A DNA stretch of 64,000 nt, from the NCBI RefSeq assembly GCF_918741275.1, contig NZ_CAKKNA010000005.1:1-64000 (forward strand), read 5' to 3'. The stretch comes from Bacillus sp. CECT 9360. Lineage in GTDB: Bacteria > Bacillota > Bacilli > Bacillales > DSM-1321. The position numbers were made by a program, and so were the translations under genes. Below, piece after piece: positions 43,635-53,266 of this stretch (the stretch's first letter is position 1; each line of letters opens with the position of its first letter). The notes under the pieces are model-generated. The model saw only the letters and a program-made list of their open reading frames with translations, was not told where the DNA came from and made no database searches.

Positions 43635-45281
43635 TCAAAAATCAAGCACCGTACGCAGAGCATACTTTAACAATTCAGGCACTGTTTCGGTTGAAAATGT
43701 AAGCTCTAATCGCTCCGTCCTTTTATGGGCATCCTTGCCGTATGGTCCCAGGTTTATGGTTGGGATATCCAATGCTTCTATTTCCTTAAGCGGCAATTTG
43801 TACTTTTTCCCATACAAAGGCATTTCGCTAACGAGCGAAGGGATGACTCGATCGGCATCCATTAGCCTACAGTAGCTGACATCAGACAATCCGGTGAAAA
43901 ACTGTTTTAGCTTCAGCTCTTCATTGTACGTATCCTTGGCCTCATCGATGATGGCCTCGGCGATTGATAGCACCTTTTCATCCCTGTCGCTGTCCTTTTG
44001 CAAGGAAACATGGGGGTAATATGGCGGAGCAAACATGATGAGATAAAAAGGCGCCATATCTTGAAAATAGCTGCTGATGGTTTTCGCCACTTCCACAGTC
44101 AGCTGGCGGTAATCGAATTCAGCGTTCGTATCCTGTTCGAGTATACCGGCCATCTCACTCTCAAACTCTTCTCCAAAGCGCTCTTTACCAAGATTATAAA
44201 GCATCGAGTACGTCAAGACCTTTGGCTTTAAATCACGTACTGGTTCTCCCCTCGAATCTTTGTACATCCTGCTCATTTTTGAATGAATCGTTTTCGAACT
44301 TTCTTCCGCTACCAACTTCAGCTTCTCCAATATTTCCGCAGGTGTTTGCCGCAATGTTAACACGTTATACAGCACATACGCCTGCGTAGGAGTCTGGGCA
44401 TTGTAATGCTCTTTTAAGTCAGTGAGTTTCAGACAGGTCGGCGGCGGATTTTGCTCCCCGGCCGACTCTTCGAGAAACAGCTCCGACAGCTCCATATTTG
44501 CTGTGAATGCCGAAGCCATCCACGTGGCATTAACACCTTCAAGCGGCTCGCCAACATGTGTTTCCCTGCCGTTGCAGAATATAAGCGGCAGCAGCTTGCC
44601 TACCGATCCGAGATAAATATATTTAGATTGATCCCCCGGATAACTGGAGAAGGAGGGCTCTGAACAAATGCATAGATTATATTCGAGACCGTGCTGCTCC
44701 TTCAGCTCGCTTAAGCATTCAACTGCGGCAAACATCCCTTCAGAATTCCTTTCCTCATCAGGAGTCGACACAAGCAGGATATTACCCTCAAAGTTCTGAT
44801 CCTCTCCTAATTCCGACAGCAGCGCAATCTGCAGGGCAAGACCCGCCTTCATATCCATAATCCCTCTGGCGAACAGCCAGTTTCCTGAATCCAGTTCCTC
44901 CCGAATATCATCTGGAAGGATTGTATCTTTTAATTTCTCCGTATATTGATCGGGATCAAAAGCATAGTCTTTCAAATGACCGTAATCATCCACCCCAACA
45001 ACATCAAAATGACTCAATAATACGACAGTTTTAGCAGATTTCCCTTTCTTCCCTTTCAGTAAAGCAACAACGGATTTTCTATTCAACGAATCTCCCGTTA
45101 TATTCTTCTCAAAAATCAAATCTGGGTTTTCCTGAAAATAGGGAATTTCTTTCAAGATGGAAACAAGCTCGTCCGCCATTTGATTCTCCCCTGTTGTGCC
45201 GGAAATGCTTGGCACTCTCACAAGCCGTTTAATTAATGACAGGATATTTTCACGATTATTCCAGTGGGCAGCCTTCCCCAT
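43635..45281 (-). CDS. M20-family peptidase, RocB-like
   Basis: A 548-residue metallopeptidase homologue of the arginine-utilisation protein RocB. The metal-site motifs of M20 enzymes can be seen: VVLLSHFDVVGVDD, RGIMDMKAGLALQ (catalytic aspartate and metal aspartate), and STPDEERNSEG (catalytic and metal glutamates). No signal peptide, so cytoplasmic. The substrate is unknown; no other arginine-catabolism gene is nearby. I chose ATG 45281, seven bases after GGGGTGA. Confidence 0.85.
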   Translation of the reverse strand: MGKAAHWNNRENILSLIKRLVRVPSISGTTGENQMADELVSILKEIPYFQENPDLIFEKNITGDSLNRKSVVALLKGKKGKSAKTVVLLSHFDVVGVDDYGHLKDYAFDPDQYTEKLKDTILPDDIREELDSGNWLFARGIMDMKAGLALQIALLSELGEDQNFEGNILLVSTPDEERNSEGMFAAVECLSELKEQHGLEYNLCICSEPSFSSYPGDQSKYIYLGSVGKLLPLIFCNGRETHVGEPLEGVNATWMASAFTANMELSELFLEESAGEQNPPPTCLKLTDLKEHYNAQTPTQAYVLYNVLTLRQTPAEILEKLKLVAEESSKTIHSKMSRMYKDSRGEPVRDLKPKVLTYSMLYNLGKERFGEEFESEMAGILEQDTNAEFDYRQLTVEVAKTISSYFQDMAPFYLIMFAPPYYPHVSLQKDSDRDEKVLSIAEAIIDEAKDTYNEELKLKQFFTGLSDVSYCRLMDADRVIPSLVSEMPLYGKKYKLPLKEIEALDIPTINLGPYGKDAHKRTERLELTFSTETVPELLKYALRTVLDF

Positions 45282-45421
45282 TTCTTGTTCACCCCGCAAC
45301 TCGTTTTTCTATATATTGTGACACATCAATAGATTTGTAAACAATCATTTTTAAAGACATATAATTTTCTTTTCATTCATTTTATAATGAAACTTAAATG
45401 AAGAAACGCAAAGGAGAAACC

Positions 45422-46306
45422 ATGAATCTATTAACGTATTACTCAACTGACGATTCAACAAGAGAAAAGTTATACCTGCTTTTTGAGAAAGTTTTTGGAA
45501 TTGAGGCTGGCATTCTAGAAGATTTTTATGCAAGCGGCTTTTGGAACCCGGACTATACTCCTTACACATTTTTTGATGGTGATAAAGCTGTCGCTAATGT
45601 GTCCATGTTCGCTATGCCTTTATTGATCGAAGGAAAAAGGATAAAAGGCGCGGGCATCCAATCGGTCATGACAGATCCGGAATACAGAGGCAGAGGCTTA
45701 ATGAAGCAATTGTTTCAACTCATGCTTACCGATTTGGATAAGCAGGCACAAGTCGCCTTTTTGTATACCGACAAACCTGATTTATATACACCATTTGGTT
45801 TCCGGGTCATTCAGGAGCATTATTTCACTGCTGCTTCCAGTACCGTTGCTGTTAAAAAGGAGCGTCCATTTCGAAAATTAAATTTTTTTGATGAAAATGA
45901 TGTAGAGGTTTTACGAAACCTCTTTGAGACAAGGGAGCCTACTAGCCATCTATTTTTTCCGTTGTCATACGAATCTTCTTTCTACCTAAATATGTACAAT
46001 CCTTACTTCCATGAAAAACTCTATTACTGTGAGGAGCTAGAGACTGTTATTGTGGCCGAGATAAATGGAGAAGCATTAAAGCTCTATGACATAATAAGCC
46101 GCAAACGACTTGAGCTTAATAAAATTGTCCAACGGATACCGGAAACGTTCTCCGAGATTGAATTGTATTTCCAACCGGATTTGCTCGGCTGTCTAGATTT
46201 AGAAGCAAAGCCCTTTACTTCAAATAATAAATTAATGGTACGGGGTGATTTCAGCATGGAACTCGCTGGAGGCTCTTTTAAATTACCATTAACCGCAGAG
46301 TTTTAA
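45422..46306 (+). CDS. GNAT acetyltransferase, Eis-like
   Basis: A 294-residue protein with an N-terminal GNAT domain (acetyl-CoA motif MTDPEYRGRGLMKQLFQLML, about residues 75-95) and a C-terminal part like the sterol-carrier fold of Eis proteins. Eis-type enzymes acetylate amines such as aminoglycosides or protein lysines; the substrate here is unknown. I chose ATG 45422, five bases after AAAGGAG. Confidence 0.82.
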   Translation: MNLLTYYSTDDSTREKLYLLFEKVFGIEAGILEDFYASGFWNPDYTPYTFFDGDKAVANVSMFAMPLLIEGKRIKGAGIQSVMTDPEYRGRGLMKQLFQLMLTDLDKQAQVAFLYTDKPDLYTPFGFRVIQEHYFTAASSTVAVKKERPFRKLNFFDENDVEVLRNLFETREPTSHLFFPLSYESSFYLNMYNPYFHEKLYYCEELETVIVAEINGEALKLYDIISRKRLELNKIVQRIPETFSEIELYFQPDLLGCLDLEAKPFTSNNKLMVRGDFSMELAGGSFKLPLTAEF

Positions 46307-46451
46307 TAGATATTCTCCGGGAAATATCTTGTAAATCCGACACTGTTTTCATTCCGCTTGAATTCCAAACTTTTTTCATGAAATTGTCTTGTTTAAAACG
46401 GATGTATAAAGGTATGATTTATTTGGAAAATAAAAGAAAGCAGGAATTATA

Positions 46452-47717
46452 ATGCGTCTTAAAGACTGGGACAATAATCTAAAAGTCCGGCTAGGTGGAG
46501 AATCGCTTGTAAACATCACATTTTGGATGTTTTTCCCCTTCCTGGCTATCTTTTTCACGGAATCTTTCGGAAAGACGACGGCTGGTTTGCTGCTTGTTTT
46601 TTCACAAGTATTTTCAGTTGTAGCAAATTTGCTGGGAGGTTTTTTTGCTGATCGCTTTGGACGAAAAAAAATGATGGTTATCTCGTCAATCGGCCAGGGT
46701 GTATCCTTTTTGGTTTTTGCTTATGCAAGCTCCCCCTGGTACAATTCCCCGTTACTTGGCTTTGTTTGTTTTACCGCTGTAAGCATCTTCGGCTCATTAT
46801 ATTGGCCCGCAAGCCAGGCAATGGTTGCTGATGTCGTTAGTGAAAAAGACCGCAGCAGCGTGTTTGCTATTTTTTACACATCCACCAATATTGCCGTCGT
46901 CATCGGACCGATATTGGGCGGGATATTTTATGCGGATCATCGATTTGAACTCCTGTTGGCGGCCGGTGTTCTAAATGCATTATTAGGATTCGTTCTTTAT
47001 AAGTGGATTTCAGAAACATCGCCAGCCTATAAAGCACATGCAGTGTCTGCAGACAATATGAACTGGCTTCGTTTCCTGCTCCACCAATTGCAGGATTACA
47101 AGGTCATTCTCCAGGATAAAACCTTTTTGCTGTTCATTTTGGCAGGTGTTTTAGTTGCCCAAACCTTTATGCAGCTTGAGTTGCTGATTCCTGTTTATGT
47201 GAAGGAAACCATTGAGCCACAAACCCTTTTTGCTATAGCTGACTGGTCGTTGGACTTGGAAGGAGAACAAATTTTCGGGTTTTTGATTGCCGAAAACGGA
47301 TTCCTGGTTGCGCTACTGACCATTGTCATCACGAAATGGATGTCCGTCTATAAAGAAAAAAATGTGTTCGTCCTCTCCTCTTTCATATATGGCGGATCCA
47401 TGCTCATGTTTGGGCTCACCAGTTGGATTTGGGGGCTTATCCTTGCGATGGCAGTTTTCACTTTTGCAGAACTGATGACAGCCGGCATACAACAGGGATT
47501 CATTTCCAAACTGGCCCCGGATAACATGCGCGGACAATACTTCGCAGCGGCAAGCTTGCGTTATACGATAGGAAGAATGGTTGCCCCATTAGCCATACCT
47601 ATGTCAGAATGGATGGGCTACTTTTCGACCTTTGTCACTCTCTGTGTTCTTGCCTGCTTGAGCTCGGTTCTTTTTGCTGTTATGTTCAAGAGGTTTGAGA
47701 TAAATCAGGCCGTATAA
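46452..47717 (+). CDS. Major facilitator transporter
   Basis: A 421-residue, 12-helix transporter. The loop between helices 2 and 3 has the family motif GGFFADRFGRKKMM, and a longer central loop (about residues 185-215) divides two six-helix halves. Multidrug-type efflux is the usual role of such proteins in Bacillaceae; no direct evidence for substrate. CAGGAA lies eight bases before the ATG. Confidence 0.85.
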   Translation: MRLKDWDNNLKVRLGGESLVNITFWMFFPFLAIFFTESFGKTTAGLLLVFSQVFSVVANLLGGFFADRFGRKKMMVISSIGQGVSFLVFAYASSPWYNSPLLGFVCFTAVSIFGSLYWPASQAMVADVVSEKDRSSVFAIFYTSTNIAVVIGPILGGIFYADHRFELLLAAGVLNALLGFVLYKWISETSPAYKAHAVSADNMNWLRFLLHQLQDYKVILQDKTFLLFILAGVLVAQTFMQLELLIPVYVKETIEPQTLFAIADWSLDLEGEQIFGFLIAENGFLVALLTIVITKWMSVYKEKNVFVLSSFIYGGSMLMFGLTSWIWGLILAMAVFTFAELMTAGIQQGFISKLAPDNMRGQYFAAASLRYTIGRMVAPLAIPMSEWMGYFSTFVTLCVLACLSSVLFAVMFKRFEINQAV

Positions 47718-47825
47718 TGGCATAAATGGTTTGAATCATTTAAATTCTCTTTGTTAATTGATTCAGTCGTTCCTGAGAAATTTTTCAACAAGTGGGGAAT
47801 TTCCACAAATTCCTACCCCCACAAA

Positions 47826-47854
47826 TCGACAAGTTTATGTAGAATACTTAATAT
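47826..47854 (+). promoter_or_regulatory. Promoter of mreBH
   Basis: TCGACA (47826-47831), a 17-base spacer and TAATAT (47849-47854) form a SigA-type promoter. Ten bases or so upstream is CCTACCCCCACAAA, which resembles the ACCCCC -35 element of SigI; in B. subtilis mreBH is SigI-dependent. The matching -10 (CGAA type) is not clear. Confidence 0.55.
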
Positions 47855-47886
47855 GGGGGTCAAACCTGACGAAGGAGTGACAATAC

Positions 47887-48894
47887 ATGTTATCAAATAC
47901 AGAAATAGGAATTGATCTAGGTACTGCCAATACACTTGTATACAGTAAAAACAAAGGAATTGTTTTAAATGAGCCATCGGTTGTGGCCATTGATACTGAA
48001 ACAAAAAAAGTTTTGGCAGTCGGCGCCGAGGCAAAAAGCATGATCGGCAAAACGCCGGGAAATATCGTGGCAGTCCGCCCATTAAAGGATGGCGTAATTG
48101 CCGACTATGATATTACAACCCAGATGCTCAAACAAATCATGAAGAAGGCCAGCAAAAAGCTTGGTTTTTCAATTCGGAAGCCAACCGTCGTTGTCTGCAC
48201 ACCATCAGGATCGACTTCGGTTGAACGACGCGCTATCCTTGACGCGGTCAGAAATTTCGGAGCAAAGCACGTTCACTTAATCGAAGAACCTATTGCGGCG
48301 GCGATTGGTGCCGATTTGCCTGTTGATGAGCCGATTGCAAATGTTATTGTAGACATTGGCGGAGGCACAACGGAAGTAGCCATCATTTCATTTGGAGGAG
48401 TTGTTTCCTGCAACTCGATCCGTATTGGCGGAGATCAATTGGATGAAGATATCATCCAGTTCGTTAGAAAAAAATATAATCTCCTTATCGGTGAACGGAC
48501 AGCTGAAAAGATTAAAATGGAAATCGGTTATGCTTTAATTGATCATCCTCGGCAGTCTATGGAAGTTAGGGGCCGTGACTTAGTGACCGGACTTCCAAAG
48601 ACGGTGGAGCTTCATTCTGATGAAATTCAAGAAGCGATCCGAGAATCGTTGCTTCACATTCTTGAAGCAATCCGGTCTACACTGGAGGATTCTCCTCCCG
48701 AACTGAGCGGTGATATCGTTGATCATGGCGTTGTACTGACAGGAGGCGGAGCGCTTTTGAACGGTATCCAGGATTGGCTAATCAATGAAATCGTTGTACC
48801 GGTCCACATCGCTCCATCGCCGCTAGAATCCGTTGCCATCGGAACCGGACGTTCCCTGCAGGTTATTCACAAATTACAGAAGGCTGCTAAGTAA
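47887..48894 (+). CDS. mreBH: Rod-shape actin homologue MreBH
   Basis: A 335-residue bacterial actin that directs wall synthesis and autolysins along the side wall. Nucleotide-binding motifs: [18 protein letters not shown] (phosphate 1), [16 protein letters not shown] (phosphate 2), and [15 protein letters not shown] (adenosine). Length is the same as B. subtilis MreBH, and it stands alone without mreCD, as that paralogue does. GAAGGAGTGA precedes the ATG. Confidence 0.9.
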   Translation: MLSNTEIGIDLGTANTLVYSKNKGIVLNEPSVVAIDTETKKVLAVGAEAKSMIGKTPGNIVAVRPLKDGVIADYDITTQMLKQIMKKASKKLGFSIRKPTVVVCTPSGSTSVERRAILDAVRNFGAKHVHLIEEPIAAAIGADLPVDEPIANVIVDIGGGTTEVAIISFGGVVSCNSIRIGGDQLDEDIIQFVRKKYNLLIGERTAEKIKMEIGYALIDHPRQSMEVRGRDLVTGLPKTVELHSDEIQEAIRESLLHILEAIRSTLEDSPPELSGDIVDHGVVLTGGGALLNGIQDWLINEIVVPVHIAPSPLESVAIGTGRSLQVIHKLQKAAK

Positions 48895-48913
48895 AATAGA
48901 GATAGAGAAAATT

Positions 48914-48948
48914 AAAAAGGCTTTCGCCCAAGTGGCGAAAGTCTTTTT
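48914..48948 (+). terminator. Terminator of mreBH
   Basis: AAGGCTTTCGCC pairs with GGCGAAAGTCTT around CAAGT, followed by TTTT. Confidence 0.9.
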
Positions 48949-49052
48949 AAATTCTGCAAGAACAGGATATCTTTAAGGCAAAAAGCTTTCAAGGCTGTGC
49001 CAGCTCAAGTTATGATAGTGATGAGAAAAAAGATTTCACGGAGGAATGCGCA

Positions 49053-49607
49053 ATGAGTTCACTTAACAACTGGTTTGATAAAGGCATGACAAAGGATCTT
49101 TATATTAACGAAATGAAAACCCACAAAGAAAGCCTGGAATTGATTTATGATAGATTCCAGCTGAACGAACGGGATAAAGCCGAGCTTGCTTCTTTAAAGC
49201 AGAAAAACCTGCGCGCCATCGTCCTTACTGCAGACTGGTGCGGGGATGCTATGGTTAATCTGCCTATCTTGATGAGGATTGGCGAGGAAGCCGATATGGA
49301 GATCCGTTATTTGATTCGCGATGAAAATCTTGAATTAATGGATCAGTATTTAACGAATGGGAAGGCCCGTTCGATCCCTATTTTCATCTTTATAGATCAG
49401 GATGGGAAAGAAGTTGCAAAATGGGGACCACGGGCTCCAGAAGTCCAATCATTTGTTGATGGATTGCGCAGCAATATGCCGGCAAAAGAAGATCCGAGCC
49501 ATGATGCAGCTTTTAAGTTATTCGTTGAGTCGCTCACTAGCCGCTTTACTGAAGACGAAGCGTTATGGGATCATATCAAAAAAGATATCATCCACTCCAT
49601 CGGGTAA
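49053..49607 (+). CDS. Thioredoxin-fold protein
   Basis: A 184-residue protein with a thioredoxin-like core: RAIVLTADWCGDAMVNLPIL (residues about 58-77) and the cis-proline segment RSIPIFIFIDQDGKEV. The active site reads WCGDA, so only one of the two usual cysteines is present; it cannot act as a standard dithiol oxidoreductase. The family is common in Bacillaceae but its role is not known to me. GGAGGAA lies seven bases before the ATG. Confidence 0.8.
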   Translation: MSSLNNWFDKGMTKDLYINEMKTHKESLELIYDRFQLNERDKAELASLKQKNLRAIVLTADWCGDAMVNLPILMRIGEEADMEIRYLIRDENLELMDQYLTNGKARSIPIFIFIDQDGKEVAKWGPRAPEVQSFVDGLRSNMPAKEDPSHDAAFKLFVESLTSRFTEDEALWDHIKKDIIHSIG

Positions 49608-49618
49608 GAGTATTTTTT

Positions 49619-49656
49619 AAAAGAGGGTCTATCGTTATGATAGAACTCTTTTTTTG
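49619..49656 (+). terminator. Terminator of the thioredoxin-like gene
   Basis: AAAGAG-TCTATC pairs with GATAGA-CTCTTT, followed by TTTTTG. Confidence 0.88.
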
Positions 49657-49801
49657 TTCATAAATATTTTCGAAGCTTTGGCGGATGCTAAATTAGCATG
49701 GTTAATTCTAAATAATGAATAATAAGGTTCTTGTTGTTTGATGTTACATAAATATATGTTATACTTGAATTATGTAACATTTGTCATGGGAGTGATTTTC
49801 T

Positions 49802-50368
49802 TTGGATTATGTCGAAGCCTTCAGAGACATCAAGCAAATAAACGCGATAAAAAAGTATTTAAAGAATCATTCGGAAAGAGACCTCCTCTTTTTTGTAATC
49901 GGCATCAATACCGGTCTGAGAATAAATGAACTATTAGAAATGAAAGTATGCGATGTTCTCGATGAGAAAGGAAGTATTAAAAACTTTTTCAGCTTACCCG
50001 CTTATGACCATCATCCCGAAAAGCTGGTCTACCTGAATGCAAAAGCGAAAAGTGCTCTTTCTCATTACCTTGAAACGTCCAAACTTCAAAGGGAAGATTA
50101 TTTATTCGTTTCCGCCAAGACCAAAAAACCGATAACGCGCCAGCAGGCGCATCGAATCATTCACCAGGCTGTTGACGCATTAGGAATCGACGGGAGGTTC
50201 GGCGCGAGCTCGATGCGGAAAACATTCGGTTTTCATGCCTATAAACAAGGTGTTGCCCTCTCCCTGATTCAAAAATACTACCATCACTCAACCCCGTCAG
50301 AAACATTAAAATATCTTGGAATTTCAAAAGATGAAGGCATCCAGACGATTATTGATGTGAATTTGTAG
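49802..50368 (+). CDS. Small tyrosine-recombinase-like protein
   Basis: A 188-residue protein equal to the catalytic domain of tyrosine recombinases without the N-terminal core-binding domain. Visible motifs: NTGLRINELLEMKVCDV (first arginine), SSMRKTFGFHAYKQG (where the usual HxLRH box reads SSMRK), HHSTPSETLKYLGIS (late histidine and tyrosine). The altered box II may reduce activity. Similar single-domain integrase genes (YoeC type) exist in B. subtilis. It starts at TTG with GGGAGTGA upstream. No attachment-site repeats were found around it. Confidence 0.75.
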   Translation: MDYVEAFRDIKQINAIKKYLKNHSERDLLFFVIGINTGLRINELLEMKVCDVLDEKGSIKNFFSLPAYDHHPEKLVYLNAKAKSALSHYLETSKLQREDYLFVSAKTKKPITRQQAHRIIHQAVDALGIDGRFGASSMRKTFGFHAYKQGVALSLIQKYYHHSTPSETLKYLGISKDEGIQTIIDVNL

Positions 50369-50424
50369 AAAATCCAAAAAGCTCTACTCCCATTCCAAAA
50401 ATATATTTTCAAGGAGGAATTATA

Positions 50425-50925
50425 GTGAATATTAGAGAAAGCGAGCTTCCCGGCATTGGCCAAAAGTTTGAAATCACCACTCGAAGTAAAGAAAAGGTTG
50501 TCATTGTTATTCATGATGACGGCCGAAGAGAAATATACCATTTCGATTCCGATCAGGAGGAAAGCATCTCCAGCGTTGTTTTTAATGATTCTGAATCACG
50601 TCAAGTGGCGGCGATATTAGGCGGGATGGTCTATAAGCCGCAAGCCCTGGAAACGATTGAAATGGCTTTGGAAGGACTTGCGATTGAGTGGTTTAAAGTT
50701 GAACCGGGTGCTAAAGCCGTCGGCCAGACGATTGGTGATATCGATATCCGAAACAATTATAATGTGACCGTAATTGCCATCATAAAGAAAAATACGAAAA
50801 AGCAGCAGTTCAGTCCTGGACCGGAATCCTTTATTGATACGGGTGATACAATGGTGATTTCAGGCGAGCGAAAGGAATTGAAAAAATTAATAAAAGAGTT
50901 GCTCACCAATGAAAGAGGTGATTAG
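50425..50925 (+). CDS. khtT: K+/H+ antiporter regulatory subunit KhtT
   Basis: A 166-residue cytoplasmic regulator of the KhtU antiporter. The C-terminal half is a TrkA-C (RCK_C) domain (FKVEPGAKAVGQTIGDIDIR, then FIDTGDTMVISGERKEL), which in B. subtilis KhtT binds cyclic di-AMP. A GTG start is supported by AAGGAGGAA seven bases upstream. The gene ends three bases before khtU. Confidence 0.88.
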   Translation: MNIRESELPGIGQKFEITTRSKEKVVIVIHDDGRREIYHFDSDQEESISSVVFNDSESRQVAAILGGMVYKPQALETIEMALEGLAIEWFKVEPGAKAVGQTIGDIDIRNNYNVTVIAIIKKNTKKQQFSPGPESFIDTGDTMVISGERKELKKLIKELLTNERGD

Positions 50926-50927
50926 GA

Positions 50928-52151
50928 TTGGATCACTTAGTTCTTGAAGTCGGTACAGCGTTAGTATTGGTAGCAATCGCGGCAGTACTCGCCGGAAAGC
51001 TCAATTTTTCGATTATCCCGTTTCTGATTATTCTCGGGATGCTCGTAGGTCCTCACGCGCCAACATTTGGGATAATCGACCTTCGATTCATTGAAAGCGA
51101 AGAAATCATTGCTTTTCTTGGCCGAATCGGTGTGTTATTCCTCCTCTTTTATCTCGGATTAGAATTTTCCATCAAAAAACTGATTAAATCAGGCCGATCC
51201 ATTGTTACCGGAGGAACCATTTACATTTTAATCAATTTCGGCCTCGGTCTCCTATATGCTTATCTAATGGGCTTTCCCCTTTTTGAAATATTAATCGTTG
51301 CCGGAATCATTACGATTTCTTCCAGCGCTATCGTCGCCAAAGTTCTTGTCGACTTGAGAAGAACGGGTAATAAAGAAACCGAACTGATCCTTGGGATTAT
51401 TATGTTTGAAGATATCTTCCTTGCCGTTTACCTTTCTGTCGTTTCAGGATTGGTCCTTGGCGAAGCTGCCACTCTGGGCGGGGCGATTATCTCTATCCTT
51501 ATTGCTCTCGGATATATGCTTTTGTTCTTCATCGTTGCAAGATTTGCTACCCCTATTTTAAATAAACTATTGGATATTTCTTCAAATGAGATTTTTATCC
51601 TTGTCGTTTTTGCCTCGCTGTTCTTTATTGCCGGTTTTTCAGAAACGATACATGTCGCTGAAGCAATCGGTGCTCTGCTTCTCGGTTTAGTCTTTTCCGA
51701 AACGGAACACAGCGACAGAATCGAGCGGTTGGTCATCCCTTTCAGGGACTTCTTTGGCGCCATCTTCTTCTTCAGCTTTGGCCTGAGCATTGATCCATTT
51801 TCGCTTGGCGGTGCAGTCTGGTTGACAGTAGGAGCGGTGATATTGACGATTATTGGCAACTTTACCGCAGGTTTGATTGCGGGCCGCCGGGCAGGCTTAT
51901 CCCATAAAGCATCCACCAATATCGGATTGACGATTGTCTCAAGGGGCGAGTTTTCAATTATTATGGCCAACCTGGGCATCGCCGGCGGTTTAATGCCTGT
52001 ATTGAAACCATTTTCCGCTCTTTACGTATTAATCCTTGCCATTCTAGGCCCGCTTTTAACAAGGGAATCAAAGACCATCTATAAATACTTGGATAAAATT
52101 TTTAAATGGAGCAATAAACCAGCCAAGGTTAAAGAAAGAGCATCCGGCTGA
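50928..52151 (+). CDS. khtU: K+/H+ antiporter KhtU (CPA2 family)
   Basis: A 407-residue, about 12-helix cation/proton antiporter of the CPA2 family, which exports potassium under high K+ or alkaline stress. Family motifs are seen in ILGMLVGPHAPTFG, FLLFYLGLEFSIKKL and the late SRGEFSIIMANLGI. A TTG start has GAGGTGATT before it, within the khtT end. The small KhtS gene that precedes khtT in B. subtilis is not present here. No TrkA-N domain is fused to the C terminus. Confidence 0.9.
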   Translation: MDHLVLEVGTALVLVAIAAVLAGKLNFSIIPFLIILGMLVGPHAPTFGIIDLRFIESEEIIAFLGRIGVLFLLFYLGLEFSIKKLIKSGRSIVTGGTIYILINFGLGLLYAYLMGFPLFEILIVAGIITISSSAIVAKVLVDLRRTGNKETELILGIIMFEDIFLAVYLSVVSGLVLGEAATLGGAIISILIALGYMLLFFIVARFATPILNKLLDISSNEIFILVVFASLFFIAGFSETIHVAEAIGALLLGLVFSETEHSDRIERLVIPFRDFFGAIFFFSFGLSIDPFSLGGAVWLTVGAVILTIIGNFTAGLIAGRRAGLSHKASTNIGLTIVSRGEFSIIMANLGIAGGLMPVLKPFSALYVLILAILGPLLTRESKTIYKYLDKIFKWSNKPAKVKERASG

Positions 52152-52157
52152 TTTTCT

Positions 52158-52198
52158 AAGGGACTGGCCCGTATAGTTTTCGGGCTTCAGTCCCTTTT
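52158..52198 (+). terminator. Terminator of khtTU
   Basis: AAGGGACTG-CCCG pairs with CGGG-CAGTCCCTT, followed by TTA. Confidence 0.88.
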
Positions 52199-52315
52199 AT
52201 CATTTTAAGAATAATCTTGGGTAATTAAAGGAATTGATTAAACATAGGGTTAACGTGACAAGCTTATGGGAAAAGAGTGGGTACATAGTAATTACTCAGG
52301 AGTTGATGCTAAAAG

Positions 52316-53173
52316 ATGAATAAATTGATATCAATAGGTAAACAGCTGGGCAGGGAGATAAAAGAGGACCGAGCCACGGGGTTGGCGGCTGAGCAGGCTT
52401 ATTATTATATACTCGCACTTTTTCCAATGCTAATTCTCTTGCTTTCTATCCTGCCTTATTTGTCAATCCAACCTCAGGAAGCACTGGACTTTTTGGAGAA
52501 TATCATGCCTTCTGAAACGACTGAAGTATTCAGGGAGGATATTATCAAGCTTGTCAGTGAACAGAACGGTGGCTTGCTGACTTTTGGTATCCTTGGTACC
52601 CTCTGGTCTGCTTCTAATGGGATCAACGCATTTATCCACTCGATGAATGTCGCTTTTGATGTGGAAGAAACAAGAAGCTTTATTAAAGCAAGATTGCTGT
52701 CCATTTTACTAACGCTTGGTTTAACCGTGGCGTTTGTTGTAGCGCTCTTGCTCCCGGTTTTCGGAAAAGTCATTTTAGACTATGTAAAAATGATCATCCC
52801 GGTACCCGACAGTATGGAAATCCTGTTCAGCATCTTGCGTTGGGTCATTGCCATCGTCGTCATCTCTCTTGTCCTGGCTGTGATGTACCGTTATGCCCCA
52901 AACAAGCATTATCCGTTTAAACAGGTCATTCCGGGGGCAATTGTAGCAACCGTCATCTGGCAGTTGATTTCATTGGGATTTTCCTTTTATATTACTAATT
53001 TCGGAAATTATTCTTCCACTTATGGAAGCTTGGGAGGCGTCATTGTACTGATGCTCTGGTTATATTTAACCGGGCTGGCACTCGTCATTGGTGGAGAAAT
53101 TAACGCGATTGTCCACAGACAATCCACCCCGACCACGAGAACGAGCAGAAAGACGCCAACCATATCGACTTAA
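52316..53173 (+). CDS. Second YihY/BrkB-family membrane protein
   Basis: A 285-residue protein with about six helices, paralogous to YfkH at 31132. It has the same landmarks: DRATGLAAEQAYYYILALFPML, WSASNGINAFIHSMNVAF and FGNYSSTYGSLGGVIVLMLW, and a basic Thr/Arg-rich tail. The ATG overlaps a five-codon minicistron (ATG CTA AAA GAT GAA TAA) that is nearer to the AGGAG site, so coupled translation is possible. Function not established. Confidence 0.85.
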   Translation: MNKLISIGKQLGREIKEDRATGLAAEQAYYYILALFPMLILLLSILPYLSIQPQEALDFLENIMPSETTEVFREDIIKLVSEQNGGLLTFGILGTLWSASNGINAFIHSMNVAFDVEETRSFIKARLLSILLTLGLTVAFVVALLLPVFGKVILDYVKMIIPVPDSMEILFSILRWVIAIVVISLVLAVMYRYAPNKHYPFKQVIPGAIVATVIWQLISLGFSFYITNFGNYSSTYGSLGGVIVLMLWLYLTGLALVIGGEINAIVHRQSTPTTRTSRKTPTIST

Positions 53174-53178
53174 GTAAA

Positions 53179-53207
53179 GAGAAAACCCGGCGATCGCCGG
53201 GTTTTCT
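53179..53207 (+). terminator. Terminator after the second YihY gene
   Basis: GAAAACCCGGCG pairs with CGCCGGGTTTTC around AT. Confidence 0.9.
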
Positions 53208-53266
53208 TATGGAAGCAGCTGAAATTACAGTAGGTGAAACACGCCAGCTTTCTCTCTTCATTCTTG

